Part shown: positions 26,064 through 35,211 of the stretch, piece by piece
Position numbering within the stretch: the stretch's first letter is position 1
Layout of the letters: the number at the start of each line of letters is the position of its first letter
Source: Tatumella sp. JGM118
Lineage (GTDB): Bacteria > Pseudomonadota > Gammaproteobacteria > Enterobacterales > Enterobacteriaceae
Direction: 5' to 3'
NCBI RefSeq assembly: GCF_018257515.1
Contig: NZ_JAERJR010000019.1
Span: 1 to 53,347 of the forward strand
Length of the DNA stretch: 53,347 nt
Made by a program: the position numbers and the translations under genes
The notes under the pieces: model-generated
Database searches by the model: none
Seen by the model: the letters and a program-made list of their open reading frames with translations, nothing else
What the model was told of the DNA's origin: nothing

Positions 26064-26900
26064 ATGCAGTCTGCCAGATTTCTACGTTTCACCCGAAAAG
26101 CCCCGGTACTGCTGGGTATGAGTTTGTGCGCTATCGCTGTCTCCGCGAAGGCAGATTTTATCAAACCGGGCATTATCACCGCCGGCTCTGATATCACGTT
26201 TTCACCTTATGAATACATGCAAAACGATAAACCCGCAGGATTCGACATCGAGATGCTGAACGGGATTGCAAAAGCGGTGGGCATGAAAGCCGTTAATGTG
26301 GACACGCGTTTTCCGAACCTGATCCCGGGTCTGCAAGGTAAGCGTTTTGATATCACCAACTCGTCGATGTATATCACGCCGGACCGACTGAAAGTCATTG
26401 ATATGATCCCCTATCTGAAGACCGGGGAAAAAATTGTGACTTTAAAAGACAGCTCGTATAAACCCGGGGTCCCTGACGAACTGTGCGGACACAAAATTGG
26501 CACCATGGCCGGCACCTCCTTCTTACAGGGGCTGATGACCTTTTCACAGCAATCCTGTGTAGCGAAAGGTAAACCTGCCATTAGTATCAGTGAATATCCG
26601 ACCGATCCGCAGGCCACCCAGGCACTGTTGTCGAAAGCCGTTGAGGCCCAGATCACCGATGTGGCCGTCGCCCAGAGTGTCGTTGACCGCCTGAAAGGCC
26701 GGGTGGTGATCACCTCCGATAAACTGCTGTACCCGGTACTGGTCGGCTTTGGTGTCCGCAAAGATGATCCTCATGTTAAACAGACCATAGAAGCGGGATT
26801 AAAAAAATTCAGCCAGACACCGCAATATAAAGCGCTGTTCAGCAAATACCACTTTACTCCGCCAACGGCTGACGATATCCGCCAGCTCAGTGCCGGCTGA
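26064..26900 (+). CDS. Amino-acid-type ABC transporter substrate-binding protein
   Basis: A 278-residue precursor with a Sec signal peptide (cleavage near residue 30, VSAKA). The mature protein is a type II periplasmic binding fold (SBP_bac_3): SDITFSPYEYMQNDKPAGFDIEM (about 42-64) is the standard first block, RFPNLIPGLQGKRFDI the second. GTMAGTS marks the second lobe. Two cysteines (about 141 and 165) may form a disulfide. No permease or ATPase gene is adjacent, so it is an orphan component. It precedes a PhyH-type dioxygenase by 112 nt, separated by a perfect palindrome; a functional link (import, then hydroxylation of an amino acid) is possible but unproven. The ribosome site GGAGG is strong. 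Confidence 0.88.
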   Translation: MQSARFLRFTRKAPVLLGMSLCAIAVSAKADFIKPGIITAGSDITFSPYEYMQNDKPAGFDIEMLNGIAKAVGMKAVNVDTRFPNLIPGLQGKRFDITNSSMYITPDRLKVIDMIPYLKTGEKIVTLKDSSYKPGVPDELCGHKIGTMAGTSFLQGLMTFSQQSCVAKGKPAISISEYPTDPQATQALLSKAVEAQITDVAVAQSVVDRLKGRVVITSDKLLYPVLVGFGVRKDDPHVKQTIEAGLKKFSQTPQYKALFSKYHFTPPTADDIRQLSAG

Positions 26901-26935
26901 GTTTGCGCCATCCCCGGGGCACCGTCATACCCGCA

Positions 26936-26961
26936 GACCGCAGGCGTTAACGCCTGCGGTC
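26936..26961. repeat. Perfect 26-bp palindrome between binding protein and dioxygenase
   Basis: GACCGCAGGCGTT followed directly by its reverse complement. As RNA it makes an 11-bp stem with a TTAA loop; partial pairing extends outward (CAG/CTG). There is no T run, so it may limit or modulate read-through between the two genes or protect the upstream mRNA 3' end. Confidence 0.75.
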
Positions 26962-27012
26962 ATCTGCCGTCAGATATTACGACCTTACCCTCATATTCAG
27001 CAGGAGATTCCG

Positions 27013-27876
27013 ATGATCGAACCATGGCAGGAAGAACTGTTCCATGAACAGGGCTTTCTGATCGTTAATGACGTTTTTTCTGCCGATGAAATCGCAGAAC
27101 TGCAATCGGTATTCGATGGCTGGGTGGATGAAAGCCGCGAGCATGCTGAAGCCTATGGTGAAACACTGGATGGCCGTCACCGTTTCGATCCCGACAGTGA
27201 TCATTCGGCAGCGCATCCTTCCCTGCGGCGGGTCGCTTCACCCACGGAGATTTCATCAGGCTATTATCAGGCGGCCTGCCACTCCCGGATGACCGGGATT
27301 GCCGCCCGGCTGATTGGACCGGGGCTGCGCTTTCATCACAGTAAAATCAATTCCAAATTACCGGGAACGCGAACCGAAGTGAAATGGCATCAGGACTTCC
27401 TGTTCACTCCGCACAGTAATGATGACCTGGTCACCGCATTACTGATGGTCAGTGACGTGACGGCCGATAACGGGCCGTTACAGGTTATCCCGGGCAGCCA
27501 TCGCGGCCCGTTATACTCACACTGGCAGGACGGCCGGTTTCGTGGTGCGATCGATGAACGACACCTTGCGGAGCAGCGCCAGTCTCCGGTCAGTTGCCAG
27601 GGAACGGCAGGAAGTGTCTGCTTTATGCATACGCGGTTATTACATGCCTCAGCGGCCAACCAGAGTCCGCGGCCCCGGACGTTATTTATTACCGTCTATG
27701 CCGCGGAAGATGCCTGGCCTCTGGCCGGGAACCCGCTGCCTTCGGTGCATGAACGTCGTATCGTGGCGGGCGAAGAGAGTGGCCAGATCCGTTGTGTCAG
27801 CAACTCGTTTGCGCTACCTGAAATGCCGAAAGGTGCCTCATTCTTTGAGCAACAGGCGGGCGATAGAGCGGGTTGA
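27013..27876 (+). CDS. Phytanoyl-CoA-dioxygenase (PhyH) family hydroxylase
   Basis: A 287-residue Fe(II)/2-oxoglutarate oxygenase. The iron triad is visible: His126 and Asp128 in KWHQDFLF and the distal histidine in LLHASAANQS (His211), with an arginine ten residues later to hold 2-oxoglutarate. The N-terminal EELFHEQGFLIV and the block NGPLQVIPGSHRG are typical. Bacterial members hydroxylate free amino acids, ectoine or small metabolites; the substrate here is unknown. I start at ATG 27013 (CAGGAG 6 nt upstream), not at an in-frame site overlapping the previous gene. Confidence 0.88.
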   Translation: MIEPWQEELFHEQGFLIVNDVFSADEIAELQSVFDGWVDESREHAEAYGETLDGRHRFDPDSDHSAAHPSLRRVASPTEISSGYYQAACHSRMTGIAARLIGPGLRFHHSKINSKLPGTRTEVKWHQDFLFTPHSNDDLVTALLMVSDVTADNGPLQVIPGSHRGPLYSHWQDGRFRGAIDERHLAEQRQSPVSCQGTAGSVCFMHTRLLHASAANQSPRPRTLFITVYAAEDAWPLAGNPLPSVHERRIVAGEESGQIRCVSNSFALPEMPKGASFFEQQAGDRAG

Positions 27877-28028
27877 TCATCGGAACAGCGAAAGGGCAGG
27901 TATAGCCTGTGTGGCCGTCCGGGACTGCTGCTGACTTTGCCTTGCCTTTTCTGCGATCAGGGTTCATGGTTTATCCGCGCGTTTGTCTGTGATAAACGTC
28001 ATAGTTTCCCTGATAAAAGCCACTACCG

Positions 28029-28601
28029 ATGAGAAAGGCGATGAAGAATATCTTTAGAAGTCTGTTAGTTGTGTCTCTGACTGCCATATCACCACTGGCG
28101 GCAATGGCAGCCACATTTACCCTCACTTCCCCTGATTTTACCTCCGGTCACCCTATGCCGGTGGCGATGGGCGGCCATCTGCCGCAGGTAAAAAGTTGCC
28201 ACGGGCAGAACATCTCCCCGTCACTCAGCTGGCAGAACGCTCCGGCGGCGACCCGCAGTTTTGCGCTGATTATCCAGGATGCCCAGGGGCGGAACGGTCT
28301 CGGCGTTACTCATTTGCTGGCTTATGGTATCCCGTCCTCAGTTCAGCACTTTGAACGTACCGCGCTGGCGAACGGGCAGGGCTTCACGGGCGGGAAAAAC
28401 AGCTTCGGCCGTGAGGTCTACGACGGTCCCTGTCCTCCGGCCAACAGTGATCGGCATTTTTATACCTTCACCCTGATAGCCACCGATCTGCCTGCCGACA
28501 GTTTACCTGCCGGTCTGGACACTGCCGGCCTGATGGCAAAACTGGAAGGACATGCACTGGCTTCTGCCGGAATGGCCGGAACGTTTGGCGGGCGTGAATA
28601 A
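28029..28601 (+). CDS. YbhB/YbcL-type PEBP protein, exported
   Basis: A 190-residue phosphatidylethanolamine-binding-protein fold with a Sec signal peptide (cleavage about residue 27, AAMAA). Blocks such as NISPSLSWQNAPAATRSFALI (about 62-82), and YDGPCPP followed by HFYTFTLIA, mark the ligand pocket. Two cysteines (about 57 and 138) fit the disulfide seen in periplasmic members. The role in bacteria is not defined; E. coli YbcL can affect host neutrophils in pathogenic strains, which says little here. Either ATG 28029 or 28041 could be the start; both give a good signal peptide. Confidence 0.85.
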   Translation: MRKAMKNIFRSLLVVSLTAISPLAAMAATFTLTSPDFTSGHPMPVAMGGHLPQVKSCHGQNISPSLSWQNAPAATRSFALIIQDAQGRNGLGVTHLLAYGIPSSVQHFERTALANGQGFTGGKNSFGREVYDGPCPPANSDRHFYTFTLIATDLPADSLPAGLDTAGLMAKLEGHALASAGMAGTFGGRE

Positions 28602-28857
28602 AGAGCCTGTAGACGCGTCTCGCGGGGGAAGCCCCCATTCCCCGTGTCACCCCGGGACCCGGATGCCCGGCAGCTCACAGACGCTGACAGCCTGCCTCAG
28701 TGGCACCGGGGCTCCCCGTCTTCACCCATTCCCCCGTCTCCGATATTTATTCCCTGTCAGACAGAATCTTTCCGCACTCAGACGGCCCCTGTACTATTAT
28801 CAGCAGTAGACTGACGGTACTGAAACCGCTCAGCGAGGACAGGGAAAGGAGTGTCGG

Positions 28858-29958
28858 GTGGTTACCTTTGATATCTGTATCACGTTATTGCTGCTGCTGG
28901 TCACGCTGTTACCGCTGTCCCGCCATCCTGGCTGGTGGGTCAGGGTCTGGGATTTCCCCAGACTACAATTGCTGATCATTTCCGCACTGCTGGGTATTCT
29001 GCAGTTTTTCCTGTTGACACGCGTAACGTGGCTGGCCGCTGCCGTACTGCTGATCAGTCTGATCTGTTGCGGTTACCAGTGCTGGTGGATCTTCCCGTAT
29101 ACCCGTTTGCAAAAAAAACAGGTCCGGGATGCTGAAGGGTATACCGCGCATCCCGGCATCCGGATTCTGGTCTCCAATGTCCTGACACCTAATCGTCAGG
29201 CAGGTAAGTTGCTGAAACAGATCCGTATTGAATCTCCGGACGTGCTGGTGGCGGTAGAAACGGATAGCTGGTGGGAGCAACAACTGAGCGTCCTGGACCA
29301 GGACTATCCCTACAGTGTGAGGTGCCCTAAAGATAATTTGTACGGGATGCATGTCTGGTCCCGGTTACCGTTACGTGATGCGGAAATACAGTATCTGGTC
29401 GACCCGCAGATCCCGTCAATGCACATGCTGGTGACCTTGCCGCAGGGGATTGACGTGCGTCTGCATTGCGTGCATCCGATGCCACCCAGTCCGACCGAAA
29501 ATGACGAATCCCGGGACAGGGACGCGGAACTTGTGCTGGTGGGTAAAAGCGTCGCTCAGGCAACGCTGCCGGTGATCGTCACCGGGGACCTGAATGATGT
29601 CGCCTGGTCGCGGACCACCCGGCTATTTCTGAAAATCAGTGGCTTGCTGGATCCGCGTCGGGGCCGGGGAATGTACTGCACGTTTAACGCCAGATACCCC
29701 CTGTTGCGCTGGCCGCTCGACCATATCTTTCACAGCCAGGAGTTTATTCTCGGGTCACTGCGCCGTCTGGAAGACATCGGGTCGGATCATTATCCGTTCC
29801 TGGCCCATTTGCTGTATGTTCCGCCGCAGGGACAACAGCAGGAAAGCCTGCTGAAAGAGGCAGAGGATGAACAATTTGCCCGCGAGATTTTACAAAAAAA
29901 TGCGTCATTGACGTTTCCGGTACATACGCCGGGTGAGAATGACGGCGGGTTTCATTGA
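28858..29958 (+). CDS. Membrane-anchored endonuclease/exonuclease/phosphatase (EEP) protein
   Basis: A 366-residue protein with three hydrophobic helices in the first 80 residues and an EEP catalytic domain after it. ILVSNVLTPNR (about 102-112) holds the metal-binding asparagine, DVLVAVETD (about 126-134) the catalytic glutamate, VTGDLNDVAWS (about 240-250) the Asp-Asn pair, and DHIFHS and SDHYPFLAHL the terminal aspartate and histidine. It begins with GTG after AAAGGA. The overall plan is that of YafD-like inner-membrane proteins. The substrate is unknown (nucleic acid, phosphoinositide or another phosphodiester). A C-terminal tail of about 45 residues is hydrophilic and probably disordered. 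Confidence 0.85.
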   Translation: MVTFDICITLLLLLVTLLPLSRHPGWWVRVWDFPRLQLLIISALLGILQFFLLTRVTWLAAAVLLISLICCGYQCWWIFPYTRLQKKQVRDAEGYTAHPGIRILVSNVLTPNRQAGKLLKQIRIESPDVLVAVETDSWWEQQLSVLDQDYPYSVRCPKDNLYGMHVWSRLPLRDAEIQYLVDPQIPSMHMLVTLPQGIDVRLHCVHPMPPSPTENDESRDRDAELVLVGKSVAQATLPVIVTGDLNDVAWSRTTRLFLKISGLLDPRRGRGMYCTFNARYPLLRWPLDHIFHSQEFILGSLRRLEDIGSDHYPFLAHLLYVPPQGQQQESLLKEAEDEQFAREILQKNASLTFPVHTPGENDGGFH

Positions 29959-30199
29959 GAAATTCTCTTGCAGTCTGACGCAGTGATTGATAAACAGCCC
30001 ATAGTCCGGGGGTAAGAATATTTCTGCACTCCGGGAGGGTGGCATTTCCGGAGAGTGATGATTATCTTTGGACACTCACGATTTATCCTCTGCAAAAGCC
30101 AGAGAATTATGGGGGCGGTTGATAAGCACTCGCCCGACAAACACCATGATTGCTGGCTACGGGCCGGCACATCGTAATAATTATGTGGCAGGAATTGCA

Positions 30200-30772
30200 G
30201 TGAAATTTAATAAATACAGTAAGTTAGCTATTTTTATGACCGGGTTGTGCAGCGTACCTTTAACGCATGCCGCCACCACAGGACAGGATATTTCCGGTGC
30301 CTGGAATACTTTCAGCAATAATGTGGCAACGACGTGGACGTCTTCACCGAATGTGGATCTGTATGTGCCGGCCATCACCTGGCATAACCGGATGACCTAT
30401 GACCGTGAGCATATTGACCGTTATAACGAAAGACCCTGGGGGGCAGGGGGAGGGATCTCTCGTTATGATGAGAAAGGTAACTGGCAGGGTATTTACCTGA
30501 TGGTGTTTAAAGACTCCTTTAACAAATGGGAGCCCATCGGTGGCTATGGCTGGGAAGCGACATGGCGCCCGTTGAATGATCAGCGTTTCCATCTGGGGGC
30601 AGGTTATACCGCCGGTGTGACGATGCGGGATAACTGGAATTATATCCCGATACCACTGGTGTTACCGCTGGCATCGATAGGTTACGGACCAGCAACCTTT
30701 CAGATGACCTATATCCCCGGGACCCATAATAATGGAAACGTTTACTTCGCATGGTTCCGGTTCCAGTTTTAG
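30200..30772 (+). CDS. pagP: PagP, lipid A palmitoyltransferase
   Basis: Outer-membrane beta-barrel enzyme that moves palmitate from phospholipids to lipid A. The key residues are seen: the histidine in AITWHNRM and Asp-Ser in [10 protein letters not shown]. The barrel blocks [12 protein letters not shown] and [20 protein letters not shown] and the terminal YFAWFRFQF match E. coli. I choose GTG 30200 (190 residues, AGGA 6 nt upstream, signal peptide ending near THA); in-frame codons further up to 30068 show no homology. The gene is followed by cspE, as in E. coli. I could not find a clear PhoP box in the upstream gap. Confidence 0.94.
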   Translation: MKFNKYSKLAIFMTGLCSVPLTHAATTGQDISGAWNTFSNNVATTWTSSPNVDLYVPAITWHNRMTYDREHIDRYNERPWGAGGGISRYDEKGNWQGIYLMVFKDSFNKWEPIGGYGWEATWRPLNDQRFHLGAGYTAGVTMRDNWNYIPIPLVLPLASIGYGPATFQMTYIPGTHNNGNVYFAWFRFQF

Positions 30773-30922
30773 GGTCTGAAATTGTGCAAAAAATGCTCTG
30801 TCAGCAAAAAATCAGGACATTTATCACTTTTTCATCAAATGGGACTGGACAAATTGCACCGCAATTGATGTACTACGTGACGACACAGTTTAGTGTCCAT
30901 TTTTCATGTAAAGGTAATATAG

Positions 30923-31132
30923 ATGTCCAAGATTAAAGGTAACGTTAAGTGGTTTAATGAATCTAAAGGATTCGGTTTCATTACTCCTGAAGATGGCAGC
31001 AAAGATGTATTCGTACACTTCTCTGCAATCCAGAGCAATGGCTTCAAAACTCTGGCTGAAGGTCAGCGCGTAGAGTTTGAAATTACTGACGGTGCTAAAG
31101 GCCCATCTGCTGCTAACGTTATCAGCCTGTAA
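30923..31132 (+). CDS. cspE: CspE, cold-shock-domain RNA chaperone
   Basis: A 69-residue CspA-family protein with RNP1 (KGFGFITP) and RNP2 (VFVHFSAI) motifs, near-identical to E. coli CspE. It binds single-stranded RNA and DNA, can melt mRNA structure and acts as an antiterminator. The leader of about 150 nt carries an inverted repeat (AATTGC ACC GCAATT, 30852-30866), which may be part of leader RNA structure. The terminator at 31151-31176 is strong. Confidence 0.97.
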   Translation: MSKIKGNVKWFNESKGFGFITPEDGSKDVFVHFSAIQSNGFKTLAEGQRVEFEITDGAKGPSAANVISL

Positions 31133-31150
31133 TTTTCAGTCAGAATCTCT

Positions 31151-31176
31151 AAAACCCGCCAATGGCGGGTTTTTTA
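31151..31176 (+). terminator. Intrinsic terminator of cspE
   Basis: AAAACCCGCC / GGCGGGTTTT stem with a 3-nt loop (AAT), followed by a T run, 18 nt past the cspE stop. Confidence 0.92.
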
Positions 31177-31277
31177 TTGCCTGTTTTCCGGCACCGGCTC
31201 TGGTAGTGCAGCGGGGTGTTCAGCCCGGGCGGCGCGGCCGAAAAGTGCGATTAGTAGTCTGTTACAGAAATGTATTG

Positions 31278-31286
31278 TGTTATAAT
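31278..31286 (+). promoter_or_regulatory. Extended -10 promoter of tatE
   Basis: TGT-TATAAT, a perfect extended -10 element, 56 nt before the tatE start. The -35 region (around 31258) has only weak similarity. Confidence 0.65.
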
Positions 31287-31342
31287 CGGCTTTGCGTCTT
31301 AATGTAGGTGTAACGTTTTTCGCTGAGGTTTAAAGGTATATT

Positions 31343-31546
31343 ATGGAAGGTATCAGTATTGCAAAGCTGCTGATTATCGGTGCTCTCATCGTATTGCTTT
31401 TCGGCACGAATAAATTACGTTCACTGGGCGGTGACCTGGGTAGCGCAATTAAAGGCTTCAAGAAAGCCATGAAAGAAGATGACACGACCGTGGCAAAAAG
31501 TGAAGCAGAAGAGGTTCCTGCTGAACGTGTCAGTCACAAAGACTAA
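31343..31546 (+). CDS. tatE: TatE/TatA, twin-arginine translocase subunit
   Basis: A 67-residue protein with one membrane helix (about 7-20), the [10 protein letters not shown] hinge and an amphipathic helix ([14 protein letters not shown]), as in TatE of enterobacteria. It joins TatABC in exporting folded proteins across the inner membrane. Its place between cspE and lipA agrees with E. coli, minus crcB and ybeM. A hairpin at 31588-31618 follows. Confidence 0.93.
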   Translation: MEGISIAKLLIIGALIVLLFGTNKLRSLGGDLGSAIKGFKKAMKEDDTTVAKSEAEEVPAERVSHKD

Positions 31547-31587
31547 TTCTCTGATCCCGGCAGTAGATCCCCGGATATATTGTCTGT

Positions 31588-31618
31588 AAAAACCAGATAG
31601 CCTGCTGTCTGGTTTTTT
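31588..31618 (+). terminator. Intrinsic terminator of tatE
   Basis: AAAACCAGA / TCTGGTTTT arms around an 11-nt loop, followed by a T run. It also lies in the convergent gap with lipA, but the T run favours the plus strand. Confidence 0.85.
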
Positions 31619-31704
31619 ATTGGCTGTCATCCGCGGCAGCACGCTCACCGGGACGCTATCGCCGCGGCGGCCGACTGAAATACCGTACAGCCGCCTGCAG
31701 GATA

Positions 31705-32670
31705 TTATTTGATCTCTATACCCTGAGCCTGCATATCTGCATGATAAGAAGAACGGACAAAGGGACCACAGGCCGCATGGGTAAAGCCCATCGCCATCGC
31801 TTCGGCTTTCATTTCATCAAATTCGGCCGGGCTGACATATCGCTGAACCGGCAGGTGATGACGGCTGGGCTGCAGATACTGCCCTAAGGTCAGCATAGTC
31901 ACCCCGTGACGACGCAGATCACGCATCACCTCGATGATTTCTTCATTAGTTTCCCCCAGCCCTACCATCAGACCTGACTTCGTCGGGATCTCCGGGTGCA
32001 GCTGCTTAAATCTTTCCAGCAGGGTCAGTGACCACTGATAATCTGCGCCCGGCCTTACCTGCCGATAAATACGCGGGACGTTTTCCAGATTGTGGTTAAA
32101 CACATCCGGCGGGGACTGTGTCAGGATCTCTAATGCCCGATCCATACGGCCGCGGAAGTCGGGGACCAGTGTCTCGATTTTTATCGACGGGCTTTTTTCC
32201 CGGATAGCCGTAATACAATCGGCAAAGTGTTGCGCGCCACCGTCCCGCAGGTCATCACGGTCAACCGAGGTGATCACCACATAGCGCAGTGCCATGTCGG
32301 CGATGGTCTGAGCCAGTTTCGCGGGTTCACCGGCATCCGGTGTCAGTGGCCGGCCATGGGCTACGTCACAGAACGGACAGCGACGTGTACAGATAGCGCC
32401 GAGGATCATAAAGGTGGCTGTCCCGTGGTTAAAGCATTCCGCCAGATTAGGGCAGGAGGCTTCTTCACAGACGGAATGCAGGCCATTTTTACGCATCGCG
32501 GCTTTGATGTCCTGAATACGGGTGGAATCGGCAGGAAGTTTAATCCGCATCCATTCCGGCTTTCGCAATAACTCCTGGCGTTCACTGACAACGGTTTTGA
32601 CAGGGATCAGCGCCATTTTGTCTGCATCACGGTATTTGACGCCGCGCTCTATCTGAACAGGTTTACTCAT
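31705..32670 (-). CDS. lipA: LipA, lipoyl synthase (radical SAM)
   Basis: A 321-residue enzyme that inserts two sulfur atoms into protein-bound octanoyl groups. It has both iron-sulfur motifs: [12 protein letters not shown] (auxiliary cluster) and CTRRCPFC (radical SAM). The C-terminal FVRSSYHAD carries the serine ligand. I take the start [15 protein letters not shown], matching E. coli. An in-frame ATG 51 nt upstream (32721) would add 17 residues; neither start has a strong ribosome site, so the longer form is not excluded. ybeF, which lies between lipB and lipA in E. coli, is absent here. Confidence 0.96.
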   Translation of the reverse strand: MSKPVQIERGVKYRDADKMALIPVKTVVSERQELLRKPEWMRIKLPADSTRIQDIKAAMRKNGLHSVCEEASCPNLAECFNHGTATFMILGAICTRRCPFCDVAHGRPLTPDAGEPAKLAQTIADMALRYVVITSVDRDDLRDGGAQHFADCITAIREKSPSIKIETLVPDFRGRMDRALEILTQSPPDVFNHNLENVPRIYRQVRPGADYQWSLTLLERFKQLHPEIPTKSGLMVGLGETNEEIIEVMRDLRRHGVTMLTLGQYLQPSRHHLPVQRYVSPAEFDEMKAEAMAMGFTHAACGPFVRSSYHADMQAQGIEIK

Positions 32671-32812
32671 ATCTGCGGATTCCGGTAGCTGATTGTCTGC
32701 AGTAGGCTCTGCATTCAACATGTTTGTAACAATGCAAAAAGTATATCATTTTGTCTGCCGCAGGACAGCTTCCCCGGGATACGAAAGATAACATCTGTCC
32801 CGGCAAGACATT

Positions 32813-33478
32813 CTACTCCGGCTGCGGGAGGCCCTGACGGTATTCCGATTGCGGGTAGGGGAGATGGTTAAGAAAATGGCGAACCAGCGTTTCTGCGGTC
32901 TGTGAAATCGATATGCCCGGTACCAGGTCTGCTATCTGTGTCATTTCCAGTCCAGCGTAACCGCAGGGATTAATGCGCAGAAACGGCGAGAGATCCATCT
33001 CTGTATTCAGTGCCAGTCCATGGAAAGAACACCCCTTACGGATGCGCAGCCCCAAAGAACAGATCTTTTTACCGTTGACGTAGACGCCCGGCGCGTCCGG
33101 TCTGGCGCAGGCGGTGATCCCGAAATCAGCCAGTGTCTCGATTACAGTCTGTTCCAGCAGGGTGACCAGCTGGCGGACACCGGTTTTCAGACGACGAAGA
33201 TCCAGCAGGACATAAACGATTTGCTGCCCGGGAGCATGATAGGTGACCTGACCTCCCCGGTCGCTTTGTACGACAGGGATATCGCCCGGTGCCAGCAGAT
33301 GTTCGGCTTTACCGGCCTGACCCTGAGTAAACACCGGCGGATGTTCGACCAGCCACACTTCGTCGGCAGTGGTCTCTGTACGGGTATCGGTGAAGTGGTG
33401 CATGGCATCGGAGACGGTCTTCCAGGGGAGCACGCCCAGCCTGCGGATAATAAGCGGTTGAAGGGACACGAGAGTCAT
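32813..33478 (-). CDS. lipB: LipB, octanoyl-ACP:protein octanoyltransferase
   Basis: A 221-residue enzyme that transfers octanoate from acyl carrier protein to lipoyl domains, the step before LipA. It has [13 protein letters not shown] (the conserved substrate loop), the catalytic cysteine in [10 protein letters not shown] and lysine just before it, and SFHGLALN. The start ATG 33478 ([15 protein letters not shown]) fits the family length best. A further in-frame upstream codon is possible but unsupported. The ybeD stop is 46 nt upstream. Confidence 0.94.
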   Translation of the reverse strand: MTLVSLQPLIIRRLGVLPWKTVSDAMHHFTDTRTETTADEVWLVEHPPVFTQGQAGKAEHLLAPGDIPVVQSDRGGQVTYHAPGQQIVYVLLDLRRLKTGVRQLVTLLEQTVIETLADFGITACARPDAPGVYVNGKKICSLGLRIRKGCSFHGLALNTEMDLSPFLRINPCGYAGLEMTQIADLVPGISISQTAETLVRHFLNHLPYPQSEYRQGLPQPE

Positions 33479-33523
33479 CCGGTAATTACAGGGAGAGTGC
33501 GCCGGGAGACCCGGCGCGACCAA

Positions 33524-33787
33524 TTACAGCACCATACGGACGATATCGATATCACCCAATTCCTGGTAGAGGCTTTCTACCTGTTCGATATGGGTGGCAT
33601 TGATAGTAATGGATACAGAGTGGTAGTTGCCTTTGCTGCTGGGTTTAACTTCCGGAGAATAATCCCCCGGCGCATGACGTTGTACCACTTCAATCACCTG
33701 ATCCACCAGCTCTGGTTGTGCCAGTCCCATAACTTTATAAGTGAACGGGGTTGGAAATTCGAGCAATTCATTCAGTTTGGTTTTCAT
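33524..33787 (-). CDS. ybeD: YbeD (DUF493) small protein
   Basis: An 87-residue protein, the same length as E. coli YbeD, with the diagnostic stretch [19 protein letters not shown] and an ACT-like alpha/beta fold known from the structure of the E. coli protein. The start [11 protein letters not shown] has GGAGT 5 nt upstream. Function is unknown; allosteric or regulatory roles are suggested only by fold. Confidence 0.95.
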   Translation of the reverse strand: MKTKLNELLEFPTPFTYKVMGLAQPELVDQVIEVVQRHAPGDYSPEVKPSSKGNYHSVSITINATHIEQVESLYQELGDIDIVRMVL

Positions 33788-33805
33788 AGTGACTCCGGAA
33801 CCAGA

Positions 33806-33832
33806 AAATGCCCCCGGATGTGCGGGGGCATG
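33806..33832 (-). terminator. Intrinsic terminator of dacA
   Basis: ATGCCCCCG / CGGGGGCAT hairpin in the dacA-ybeD gap. On the minus strand it is followed by TTTTC, so it fits the end of dacA. It implies that ybeD-lipB need their own or leaky transcription. Confidence 0.8.
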
Positions 33833-33883
33833 TAAGATATATTCAGGATATGGGGACAAAAGGGGAAATATCAACCCTGCGGA

Positions 33884-35092
33884 TTAGCCCATCCAGTGAT
33901 GAAAGGTAAGTTTAATATAATCGATAATCCGGCTAAAGAAACCCCCTTCCGGGACATCCTGCAGGATCACCAGCGGACGTTGCGCGATGACTTTGCCATC
34001 CAGCTGGAAATTAATCGTACCTATCACCTGATCTTTCTTCAGCGGTGCATGTAATTCGGTATTCTGCAATACATAGCTGGCTTTCAGGTCTTTGGCACGT
34101 CCGCGCGGAATAGTCAGGTAGACATTTTGATCAACGCCCAGCTGCACACGGTCGGTGTTACCAAACCAGACCGGCTCGGACGCAAAGTCTTTACCCGCTT
34201 TCAGGGGCGAAACGGTCTCGAAAAAGCGGAAGCCCCAGGTCAGTAACTTTTTGCTTTCGGTTTCGCGGCCTTTATAGGTACGACCGCCTAATACCGCAGA
34301 AATCAGACGTGTCTGGCCTTCGGTCGCAGAGGCTACCAGGTTATATCCTGCGGCATTGGTATGACCGGTTTTAATACCATCGACATTCAGCGAGGTATCC
34401 CACAATAACCCGTTACGGTTCATCTGACGGATATTATTGAAGGTGAATTCCTTCTCTTTATACACCGCATATTCTTCCGGCACATCGTGGATCAGCGCCC
34501 GGCCAATCAGCGCCATATCACGTGCAGAACTGTACTGTCCGTCGGCGTCCAGGCCGTGGACAGTCCCGAAGTGCGTGTTTTTCAATCCCAGTGCGTTAAC
34601 GTAGTTATTCATCAGGCCGACAAAGGCTTCCTGACTGCCGGCAACATAATCTGCCATGGCGACACAGGCATCATTGCCTGACTGCAGCACGATACCGCGG
34701 GTCAGTTGCGAAACGGGCACACGATCGCCTGGTTTAAGGAACATCAGGGAAGAGCCTTTGAACACCGGATTACCGGTGGCCCAGGCATCCTGTCCGACGG
34801 TCACCATATCGTCCTGATGGATCTTTCCGGTGCGGATAGCCTGACCAATCACATAACTGGTCATCATTTTTGTCAGGCTGGCGGGGTCACGACGGGCATC
34901 GGCATTTTTTTCTGCCAGCACAGTGCCGGAATTATAATCAATCAGAACATAGGCTTCTGCATCGATATCCGGTACACCCGGGATCATGGTTTTTAAATCG
35001 ACGTTATCCGCCAGGGCGGAGTAGCTGAAGAGGGCAATCACAGAACCAGAGGTAATTTTTGTCAGAAATGTGGCAAGAGAAAATTTTTTCAT
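33884..35092 (-). CDS. dacA: DacA, D-alanyl-D-alanine carboxypeptidase (PBP5)
   Basis: A 402-residue periplasmic enzyme that trims the terminal D-Ala from peptidoglycan stem peptides. Motifs: SLTKMM (catalytic serine), SGNDAC (S-x-N) and KTGHTNAAG (KTG). It has a signal peptide cleaved near SALA and a C-terminal amphipathic helix (IDYKLTFHHW-like) that anchors it in the inner membrane. The start [10 protein letters not shown] is chosen; a GTG 42 nt earlier adds residues without homology. It lies in the elongation gene cluster with rlpA, mrdB and mrdA. Confidence 0.95.
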   Translation of the reverse strand: MKKFSLATFLTKITSGSVIALFSYSALADNVDLKTMIPGVPDIDAEAYVLIDYNSGTVLAEKNADARRDPASLTKMMTSYVIGQAIRTGKIHQDDMVTVGQDAWATGNPVFKGSSLMFLKPGDRVPVSQLTRGIVLQSGNDACVAMADYVAGSQEAFVGLMNNYVNALGLKNTHFGTVHGLDADGQYSSARDMALIGRALIHDVPEEYAVYKEKEFTFNNIRQMNRNGLLWDTSLNVDGIKTGHTNAAGYNLVASATEGQTRLISAVLGGRTYKGRETESKKLLTWGFRFFETVSPLKAGKDFASEPVWFGNTDRVQLGVDQNVYLTIPRGRAKDLKASYVLQNTELHAPLKKDQVIGTINFQLDGKVIAQRPLVILQDVPEGGFFSRIIDYIKLTFHHWMG

Positions 35093-35211
35093 TTTCGGGG
35101 TAACTTCATCCGTGGAATCAGAGGTATTTGCCACGAACTATAACAGGATGCCACCAGAGGCGGCATCCTGCTTTACCTAATTTTATGATTCCGGCCCGAA
35201 AAAAAAAGCGG

